Source: Paragonimus skrjabini miyazakii (lineage: Eukaryota > Platyhelminthes > Trematoda > Plagiorchiida > Troglotrematidae). Taken from it: DNA of 64,000 bases. Position 1 is the stretch's first letter. Each line of letters starts with the position of its first letter. Below, one piece after another: positions 56,331 through 64,000 of the stretch. The notes beneath the pieces were generated by a model that was given only the letters and a program-made list of their open reading frames with translations, was not told the DNA's origin and ran no database searches. The position numbers were made by a program, and so were the translations under genes. The stretch spans positions 57,409 to 121,408 of the forward strand of contig JTDE01001352.1 in assembly GCA_014338405.1 (NCBI GenBank). The letters are read 5' to 3'.

Positions 56331-56697
56331 ATTTTTAAATCAACTAGTTAAACATTTTGAGTTCAGAATTTGTAATAAAATAACTGTAATGGTTGGCTCA
56401 TTCCGGCAAGTATTTATCTGATATAAAGCTGAAGAATATCAACATTGTCATACGAGATGCATGGTCGGGCAACCTTTCGTTTATTGCTGTTGCTTACGTT
56501 CAAGAAGTGGTAAACATTTAGGACGTTGGTAGACAGAACATTACCTTGTCTGCTTAACAAGCATCCCCATTTTCTAGGGCGTACGTGGCATATGGTTTTT
56601 ATCGTGCGAGCACACAATATAAACAATCAAATTGGGGGTAGGCTACTGGTATGTAGATCAGCAGGTGATCGCATTACATCAGTCAGCCAATAAATGA

Positions 56698-56732
56698 GGT
56701 TAAACTAAAAGCAAGAGTGCTTCAGTTTAACC
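56698..56732. repeat. Short hairpin with 9-bp perfect arms
   Basis: GGTTAAACT (56698-56706) and AGTTTAACC (56724-56732) are exact reverse complements around a 17-base loop, with partial further pairing (AAAGCA / TGCTTC). Confidence 0.7.
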
Positions 56733-57856
56733 GCATGAATCCAACATGTACTAGTCAACTGTTTACATTCATCCTTGGACGTAGTCGATAAATCACCTCC
56801 TATAGCTTCAACTTTCCGAGTGTGAATATATAACTTTCTACCATTTGATTGCAGCAATTAGCCATAATTTTCCACCCCGTATTGAACACTACTGTAGGTG
56901 TTAATGCCGACATAGTAAACCACTAGGGGGATATTGGTGTTAGTTAACGTTTAATCTAAAAGACCGCTTGCTCACAAGGATGCAACTAATCCCACGTAGT
57001 TCCGTTTTTGTGATTCAACTCTTAAAATCACTGGCCAACTCACCCACAAAAATTGCCCTATTTCCTATCTAGATTTTTATGCCCTACTTAACGCCCTGCT
57101 TTTGCTTTCTAATACTATTGAGTTATATTTGCTTACGCCTCCCTACAATACTACCTACGCTTTATGCACAAACTTTTATCTCGTATGGAACTCTAATCTA
57201 CCTTGTTTTCAGTATGCAGACTCACATAAACCACGAAAATCTCCTGAGCTTCACCCACGTTTTCGTGAGGGACAAAACTTACGTGTAATCGTCTTCATCC
57301 AAGTTACATCCGTTGCAAATTAATGATGTCACCCAGTGACATTGTAATCGCACTTAAGTGAGATGGACATCTTGTTGTTTGCGATTTTCATGGACTAGGT
57401 TCAACCAATTGCGGATTAGCTCAAACTCAACAAACCCCAAAAGTTTACTGAACTGCTGCACGTATAAACAAGCATTTATATGGTTTAAAAGTGTTCACTG
57501 TGTTGGACCATGAGGTACGAAACCTTATTTTCAGTCTTTCATCGTTAAGGTTTAAAGTCACTCCAGCTATTATTCATCGGCAGTGTATTGCAAAATCAGT
57601 TTCTAAATACGATATTCGAGAAGTAAGCAGCGAAACTATTTCGAATATTGACAATATTCCCAGGATTGCATAAAATGAGATACTGGATGACTTACATTGT
57701 TTGGTTGTGCAAACACTTTTGGTACAGCCCACCCAGTTAGTCCGTGTTAGTCGTTGCTACTACAACCAGACTGTTTCCATTGAACGATGACTGAAAACTA
57801 CTTATCAGACAAAAATTCCTTAAGTTTTGTTTTAAAAAGAAAAACATTACACTTAC

Positions 57857-57946
57857 CCATAACAGACATTTTGGGTTGTTGACTCATACTGATTCACCCT
57901 ACTGTCTTGTTTTATTTTATGCATGTGTGTCCAAGTTATTTGACTA
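57857..57946 (-). CDS. Internal exon of the large minus-strand gene
   Basis: The acceptor GTCAACTTTTTTCCAG and donor TTATGG|GTAAGT are both strong. One leading base, 29 codons (QITWTHMHKIKQDSRVNQYE onward), two trailing bases. A Ser/Thr/Asn-rich end joins the similar start of 50523-50675. Confidence 0.7.
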
Positions 57947-58130
57947 CTGGAAAAAAGTTGACCAGACAGTAGTCAATAAAAATTTGGATGTTATTATCAA
58001 CCGTTACTAATGTGACAGCTTTCCGCAAAAATAAGTTTGCCCAGCGGCAGTGAAACGGACCATTCAGCATACGCAGAGATTACTGTGATTAAGTTTACTA
58101 AAAATTGGAACGTATAATACAGATCCTTAC

Positions 58131-58174
58131 TCATGCTGGGCAAACGTCCACTTCACGCCAGGGAGACATACCGT
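58131..58174 (-). CDS. Probable internal exon of the large minus-strand gene, most upstream one placed
   Basis: The donor is CAGCATGA|GTAAGG; the acceptor is GATATCCCCTTGAG. It has 14 codons (TVCLPGVKWTFAQH) plus two bases, phase 0 in, and joins 57857-57946 in phase. It is short, so moderate support. Confidence 0.45.
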
Positions 58175-61045
58175 CTCAAGGGGATATCACAAGTGTCGTT
58201 CAATAAAAACAACAGCCATTCCAACTAGTCGCTTCCGTTATATCTTAGGACAATGCCTGACCATGCATGATTTTTTCTCTTCTGAACACAAAGGATAATC
58301 TATTGTGTGAAAGTGTCCCGTTTGAAAGCGATTGAGTTTCTTCACGGGATTTTTGGACAAAAAACCTGGCTCACAATTTAACTGTCGGAGTCGAATTTTG
58401 CAGCTTTCTAAATTATGGCTGCGCGTATTGGTTAGTACAGTGAAGCAACTGTTGAGAAATTCTATAGTTTCTGAGACCATCATGCAGTCCAATCAGGTTA
58501 TAGATAACCATTATAAATATAACCAGTACAAAACATAAATCATGGGACAATAAACAGCAACAACCTTCCTGTGGCCTGCAACATTACAGCAGCCACGTTG
58601 TTTCTTGAACGAATTTTAGCCCTCAAAAAGGAGTCACAGGTGACGAATGAATGCACAATCCCGATGCGTGCAGGCGCACAGTTGATGCATTTTAATGCGG
58701 TGATGAATGGTGTGGCTTACCAAGGTAATATGCAGGTTACAACATACACAATGCATCAGTTACAAAGTGCAACTCTATGGTGGACACAGGAGCAAGTTTT
58801 AATAAACCTGAAACCGGTGCGTCACCGGATTGAATCTGAACAAACACAACAATGTCACTCGTAGTTTCGAAAACCTATGTGAAGGCGCATTTCCAGCGAG
58901 AAGTATAGACGACCAATATTAGCCAGTATTTAGAGGGAGGTCAGCACTGAAAAACTGTCAAATTTATGTCAGACGAGTTAATATGGGTATATGGTGATAC
59001 GGGGACAATTTTACTGTCGACTATTGAAGGGTTTTTCAACTCAAAAGGTTATACGCCTAATTTATAAGACTAGTTTTGAAGGGCATACGTCGGCATTTCT
59101 GTAACCAACAGCAGAAACCAACGCTTCCATTCAGTTAGGGTCAAGACAGAAAGTTCCACTGTTAGAAAAAGAGCCATATATACTTAAAGTTGAAATGACC
59201 AATTCAGTAAATGATACTGGAATGCACACAGTGCCACAATAATGGATAACCACAATGCATTTCATAGATTGTACTGTGACAACTTTATACCGCTATGTTA
59301 TATATAAGGGGATCAGGTTCAATGTATCTTGAGGGGACAAAAGGTTGGAAAAAAGTGAGGATACAAAGTCGGTTGAAAGGGTTACAGTCTTCTCTGTACA
59401 AAACAGCTAAGTGTTTTAATGACGGTGCAAATGGATTTGAGTGAGAGCCCAAAGTGGCAATGTGAAGAGCTCATGTTTGTAATTCATTTGCCTGCATATG
59501 CCTCACCAGACGATAATCATGAGAGATGTACAACAAATAAATAACTTTTTGTATGTGGTTCCTTAATACATTCAAAAACTACGGGCAAACTACTACATGC
59601 GAAGAAAGTGTGGAAACGGAGTGCGGAAAACATAACTTGGGCGCTGTAGGACTCAACAAATGTAAAACTTGTAACATCATCAATGCGACGCTTGATAGTA
59701 AGTTAGAAACGGAAAATAAGACTGCCAACAGAAGCCCTAAAGCTAGCTTGTCGGTAGCATGCCAAATTAGAAACATCAGTGAAAATGGTAACTCTGAATG
59801 GTCTTTTTACGCTAAGAATGTACCATCTTGCATAAATATAAATGAAAGTCAGATCCGACAAGTAAAGTTGTTTAGCCAGTCCCCTTCGGCATTGCATATC
59901 GCAGCCACCATATGTGAACCCATTCTGAACTGTTTCAGTTTGAAGGAAGGATAATCTCTGGAGAAAGATGTGAGGTGATAGGTCACACTTATTTGTACAT
60001 AGGTAGCTATTACCTTTGCCACGCTTGTGAATGAATAAAGATTCCCGGAATCACTGAAGAATGCGAAAGCATGTTCAATAAAAAATTTACAATAGTCCCG
60101 GGATTATTCAGCTTTACCATCGTGACACCAGACAAATGCTATAACGCAGGAAATAGCTGGCTGCAGTTAGGCCACTGTAGAACCAGCAAGTGGGATGTCT
60201 TCCTTGTATCACAAACCTCAGCTAAATTCCATATTGATCGGCAGCTTATACGATTTATGAGTCGCTGTCCACAAAGCTGGTATATATCGTCCAAACCCGC
60301 TGAATATAGAATTATATTTTCGATTGTCTGTGTTACTGCCTCTTCATACGTGTGAAGTTTTCAAGTGCACTCCGAAAAAAACGTACAAAGCGGTCATTGA
60401 TAAAAACCAAAGAACGAGGCCATCCTAAATATGACATGGGTATCATGTGAACGCAGATTCGTCTGAGATAGTTTTTTTTATTTTGCATAAACTGGGACAG
60501 AATTTTCTCAACAAAAATCTAACTATGATGAAACGGTATCAAAATAAGTAAGACTACTGTCTCAAATGTAGACTAGGTAGAACAAGTCTATTTCTGGCGG
60601 GTGTGCACAAAGTAGCTTAATGACCTTAATGTGTGTGCTATTACGGTGTTCACAATCACAATGCAGGTTATGGTTTCAAGAGTGTTAAATTTATTTTTGA
60701 GGCTTTTTACTACAGCATATTTTGACAAGGTGTCAAAGCATTGACACCATGGTGATATAAAAAGATGAGTTTCAGAACCCCAGAAAATAAAAAAAATTTG
60801 CATTCTTAAAAATCTGAAAAATCATATGAGGTCAGGCGGAAGGAGATAAACCTGGTGGTTTTCTGGTGCACTTTCACTTGAATTTTTTCGCAATACTTCC
60901 ACGCCGTAATAAATAGTCTACTTTCTGCTGTTAATCAATTTCGAGGATAAGCAATATATTGTTTGCTTATGGGTATACTTATATATATATGGTACATATA
61001 GATATTATAACACTATAGTATTATAATGCCTATATGTATTTGTCC
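58175..61045. other. Region upstream of the placed exons, unassigned frames on both strands
   Basis: A minus frame (58238-58492) containing ETIEFLNSCFTVLTNTRSHN and CKIRLRQLNCEPG is coding-like, with an acceptor TTTCTCAACAG near 58450, but no consistent phase was found. Plus frames at 58571-58864, 59553-59954 and 60071-60355 are also open. More exons of the large gene are probably hidden here. Confidence 0.35.
59553..59954 (+). CDS. Unrecognised 133-codon open frame, plus strand
   Basis: One of the longest plus-strand frames in the window, starting at ATG and rich in Asn, Lys, Ser and Cys, with a Cys-spaced part (VETECGKHNLGAVG, NKCKTCNIINATL). A strong GTAAGT lies inside at 59698 (TTGATA|GTAAGT), so only the first part might be an exon. 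No clear acceptor. Unknown. Confidence 0.35.
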   Translation: MWFLNTFKNYGQTTTCEESVETECGKHNLGAVGLNKCKTCNIINATLDSKLETENKTANRSPKASLSVACQIRNISENGNSEWSFYAKNVPSCININESQIRQVKLFSQSPSALHIAATICEPILNCFSLKEG

Positions 61046-61539
61046 TTATAAGGATAAATTGAAGGTGTTTATGTCATGAAGAATATTGATTGCTTGTAAA
61101 ATGTGTAAGTGCAATACAAAAAGCATAGGCACTGACTTGTCAATTCCACTCTGTTGGGACCTTACTTCATGGTTCTCACGCACGACATCAAGAAACGTTT
61201 GCAATGCATCATAAGACTTCTGTGGAAAATTATCCCTTATATCAAACAGCGAACTTGCTTCGTTGCAAAATAACTCCCAGCTTATCAATGCATTCGGTTC
61301 ACCCATTTCACGAATACTGTCAACCAGCCGTGTACCCCATCGACATACGCGAAATCATATGATCGGCTTTTGAAAATAATTCGCAATTTGCAAGGTGAAC
61401 TTAGGTTATATAAACAAAATTTGTGCTTCGTGTGGTCAGTACACCATGAATGAGCCGTTCGACCTGATAACTTAGAACGTTTCCATAACTTTTGAATATC
61501 TTTTTTGAAGACATTACCTCTTTTTCTAGTTAGACACAA
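61046..61539 (-). pseudogene. Two overlapping coding-like frames, possible frameshifted coding sequence
   Basis: The upstream minus frame (61539-61285) ends RSYDFAYVDGVHGWLTVFVK. The second, one base out of register (61306-61046), starts MGEPNALISWELFCNEASSL and runs through NFPQKSYDALQTFLDVVREN and LHLHILQAINILHDI. They overlap near 61300 and read as one protein if a base is gained or lost. No good splice sites separate them. Either a decayed gene, a sequencing error in a real exon, or two exons. Family not recognised. Confidence 0.4.
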
Positions 61540-61950
61540 GTGAAAATTTCCTCGTAGGCCGCGATTTCCTGAAGTATCGCGGGGAAAAAATAATTCACCA
61601 CATTTTCCGTTTTCCTCCTTCGGTACCTCCTACAGAAACCCAAACTACCAACATTCGTTCCACTGACTTATATCCGTTTGTTTTAATCAGTCGATCATTA
61701 GAATACTTCATAACTCTCGTTATTTTCAAAATTCGGTATTGAATCGTAGCCAGGTTCCGTCTTGTTGACACCATTTTAATTATTGATTGCGCAGGTCGTG
61801 TGCATGTCCAACGTGGCCTGCGGCTCGTGCTTGTTTCTGCTGTCTCCTTTGACAGCACTATCGTTGAAACTGTAGTGGATCAAAACAGTATGTGAACTCA
61901 GGTGTGAATATGAGGTCAAAATATAATGAAAAGGAAAACAAATAACTCAC

Positions 61951-62163
61951 AATAGTCCGCTGAGAAACGTTGGTTTAGTGTTCCACTACACCAAATGAAG
62001 ATTTCCACTAATGCTATCTGTCTCTCAAGTAATCTCAATGCCAAGGCCAAGATGATTCCAACGACAGATAAATAAATTTCCCGAACTAAATGGTTAATTC
62101 CGCTGAATTTTAACTCCCCAAATTTCCGTGCACCAGCGACCCGAACACAGGCAGTACGCAAGG
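61951..62163 (-). CDS. Candidate exon, minus strand, near the 5' end of the gene region
   Basis: The donor GACTATT|GTGAGT is strong. The frame is open for 70 codons behind a modest acceptor (TTTTCGGTTCGCGAG), with ARKFGELKFSGINHLVREI, LSVVGIILALALRLLERQI and a final LNQRFSADY. It leaves one base, and no partner with two leading bases was found, so its link to the large gene is unproven. Confidence 0.5.
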
Positions 62164-62782
62164 CTCGCGAACCGAAAAGTGAGTTGTATTTACTGATTAT
62201 CGATTAGTTCGCTTAAGTTGGTTTAAACGTTGGCTGTATATGTGAAGTTGAGGAAAGTGAAACGTGTGAATAACAATCAGAATTTTGAAATAGAAAATAG
62301 TGTGCAAAACGTTACAGATGATCGATGAACCTCGTTCACATCGTGTGTACGTTCGATTAACCTCGTTCACATCATGTGTACATGTGAGGTTGAAGAAGAT
62401 GAAAAGGCATGAACAACAGTAAAAATTATGAAGTAGAAAATAGTGTATAAAACGCTACAAACCATTACGTCAGAATTTCGTTGTCCCCCGTTGTCTCTAT
62501 GTTGCACCCGTTGGTTTACGAATGTAACGAGTACGCTGAGGCAGAATATCCGACTTTCCTGTAGCAATATGGCTGCTGTCCGTTCTAGTGTTACGTAGTT
62601 GCTAGGTGTTAATATATAGGTGCACAAATAATGTGTATATATATGCAAATATATCAACATAAAAATATCAATCCGTGATGGACTGTGCTCCGTCCTTATT
62701 CTTTTAATCAGTGGTATTTGTTTGTCGTAGCTTTCCGGACGACTTCTAAGAATCGCGAATTTTACAATTTATTGCATTCCAG
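62164..62782. other. Candidate divergent intergenic region
   Basis: Lies between a minus-strand exon and a plus-strand exon. It contains a near-direct repeat of about 25 bases (CCTCGTTCACATCGTGTGTAC near 62329 and CCTCGTTCACATCATGTGTAC near 62361) and longer similarity around AAT..GAA(A/G)TAGAAAATAGTGT (62283 and 62430). No TATA box assigned. Confidence 0.35.
62255..62460. repeat. Imperfect local tandem duplication
   Basis: The block GTGAAGTTGAGGAAGSTGAAA-like, GTGTGAATAACAATCAGAATT and GAAATAGAAAATAGTGT (62243-62302) recurs, diverged, at 62384-62450. The CTCGTTCACATC(G/A)TGTGTAC pair lies between the two. The unit is about 140 bases. Confidence 0.55.
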
Positions 62783-62944
62783 GAGCTCCAGCAAAAGTAC
62801 ATGGAAGATATGGATGCGATTTACGTTCGTGGGGTCAGTCGACAGAATAGAATAGTTCTGAGGGGCAGTAAATTAAAGTGTTACGATTCCTTGCGAGCTG
62901 TCCAAGTTTATCATCGGTGTGCCAGGTATGAGAGGCTTGGGAAT
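62783..62944 (+). CDS. Internal exon of an unidentified plus-strand gene
   Basis: The acceptor is TTTATTGCATTCCAG and the donor GGGAAT|GTAAGT. It has exactly 54 codons in phase 0-0, fully open: ELQQKYMEDMDAIYVRGVSR, NRIVLRGSKLKCYDSLRAV, YHRCARYERLGN. Both splice sites are strong, so coding is likely. It points away from the large minus-strand gene. I do not recognise the protein; upstream and downstream exons are not established. Confidence 0.7.
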
Positions 62945-64000
62945 GTAAGTTGAGGTGTGCTTCGTGTCGACATAGGAAACCCATTTTTCAGAGGTTTCAA
63001 CTAGATTCTCCGTATCGAATTTTGCCCGTCTTCGCTCTCAATGAATTCGCTCGCAATATGGGAAAATGGAATTAAGCATTCATAAGTGTTTAAGCATAGT
63101 GTACTGTTTGACTGGATGAGTCATACACATGTGTAGCGCGCGAGTGATTGTGGGCTTGTGAAAGAGATATTCGGGGTCACCGTACTTTACGGTCTGGCAA
63201 AAGAGGAATTAGTACCAAGGTATGCAGTAGGGATATTCGAAAATATGGCAGCCTGCATGTCTGCACATGTACTGGTATGAATGACAGGTACATTGCGCAG
63301 CTACAGGTGTACCCGAGACTTGAAACAGTCAATATTCCAATTCGGATGATCTATGTTATAACGTGTATACACTGAACAGTGTGGGCTAAGTCACACTTTT
63401 CGAAAAATTTTCAATACTCATTCAATTCAGCCTTTCATAAATTTTGCATTCCCCAGCAATCTGAGTAATGCCTTCTCAAAGGTTCATATAAGTGGTAAAA
63501 ATATTAGTGTGTATGTCTCAACGCATCTGTGAGAAACATGCTCGGGTGAGCGCGATCATTGCAGTGATGACAAACGATACAAAATAATAGTCATTATTAT
63601 TATACTGTATGAAAAATGTCAAACTTGTCAACAAGAGGGGCATAAGCATAGAGGAAAAAAGTGCAGTTTACAATATTTCGACGCATGCGCTAGGAAGGAA
63701 AATAAATCACGTGTTCTGCAGATTTCTTTCAGAAGGTATGATGTTGCATCAACTCAATTTTAACAAGATTTTGTTTCAGCTGGTGCAGCATGCAAGCCGA
63801 ACGTTCTGGCTTCTTGTAACCGTTACAATCGTAAACCAACTTTGGGTAACATAGGGACACTGGGGAACAGCATTCTTCCGAAATAAGGGTTCCAAAGATA
63901 GTCTTGAAAAGGAGACAATAGTTTAGTGCGTACGTGCACTAAATAAATGTTCCCTTAAGGATACGCCATAATACCAGACGCGAAATAAAAATACAGGTAA
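62945..64000. other. Downstream intron or unassigned sequence of the plus-strand gene
   Basis: Plus frames at 63148-63375 and 63609-63854 are open, with possible donors (ACCAAG|GTATGC at about 63221, CAGAAG|GTATGA at about 63737), but acceptors are unclear. No repeat recognised. Confidence 0.35.

Larger units (their letters stand above)
50676..57856. other. Long intron with SINEs, repeat D and a non-LTR tail
   Basis: About 7.2 kb if exons 57857-57946 and 50523-50675 are adjacent, as their phases allow. Candidate minus-strand exons within it (54194-54301, 55196-55346, 55433-55503) do not fit that phase and are listed with low confidence. Confidence 0.4.
2282..58174 (-). other. Large multi-exon gene, span covered by recognised exons (identity unknown)
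   Basis: At least 28 exons on the minus strand have acceptor/donor signals and open frames whose phases agree. From 42159 down to the stop, all 17 joins keep frame; 58174-50028 and 48853-45433 are also internally consistent. About 1170 residues are recovered. The product is rich in Leu, with amphipathic helical segments and little low complexity, apart from a Ser/Thr-rich part at the 57857/50675 join. This suggests a HEAT/ARM-type solenoid scaffold. I do not recognise the family and saw no catalytic motif. Two joins are unresolved and the start codon was not found. Introns run from 28 nt to more than 7 kb and are filled with retroelement remains. Confidence 0.75.

Noticed and set aside
1..64000. 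CRISPR arrays, operons, phage or bacterial genes
   Set aside because: No regularly spaced direct repeats, no dense same-strand open frames and no ribosome-binding-site pattern. Coding is in short spliced exons.

Overview
This looks like nuclear DNA of a flatworm, most likely a trematode with a large, repeat-rich genome. The evidence is indirect: A+T-rich sequence, tiny introns (about 28-50 nt) beside introns of several kilobases, decayed non-LTR retrotransposons, a Penelope-like element with a GIY-YIG-type tail, and dispersed repeats carrying hammerhead-ribozyme-like cores of the kind known from schistosome SINE-like elements and trematode Penelope-like elements. Two 100-N gaps (8013-8112 and 30373-30472) mark a draft scaffold. 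There are no bacterial genes, operons, rRNA genes or CRISPR arrays.

The main content is one very large gene on the minus strand, read from about 58.2 kb down to a stop codon at 2284-2282. I rebuilt it by hand from splice sites and reading frame. Eighteen exons from 42159 down to the stop join without a phase conflict (about 820 residues). A second run of seven exons (58174-50028, about 207 residues) and a third of three (48853-45433, about 143 residues) are also phase-consistent. Two junctions are unresolved (50028 to 48853, and 45433 to 42159). The protein is leucine-rich and looks helical, like a HEAT/ARM-type scaffold, but I could not name it. The 5' end was not found; it may lie near 61-62 kb or outside the window.

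The introns and flanks are full of old mobile DNA. On the plus strand there is a Penelope-like element fragment (917-1830), a deleted non-LTR copy (10740-11610), further non-LTR reverse-transcriptase copies (14770-15760, 32290-33870, 34880-36170) and a non-LTR 3' tail (37690-38345). On the minus strand there is a different reverse-transcriptase fragment (43840-44118) and another tail (53385-53530). Dispersed repeat families occur in pairs. Hammerhead-like SINE fragments lie near 0.85, 5.1, 21.1, 44.4, 49.1, 51.0, 51.7 and 56.3 kb. Long inverted repeats lie at 31.3 and 34.4 kb.

The right end (61-64 kb) holds a separate plus-strand exon (62783-62944) and unassigned minus-strand coding-like sequence (61046-62163), suggesting a head-to-head gene boundary. 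Several plus-strand coding-like exons also sit inside the introns of the large gene; they are listed with low confidence. All calls come from reading the sequence; no database search was possible.
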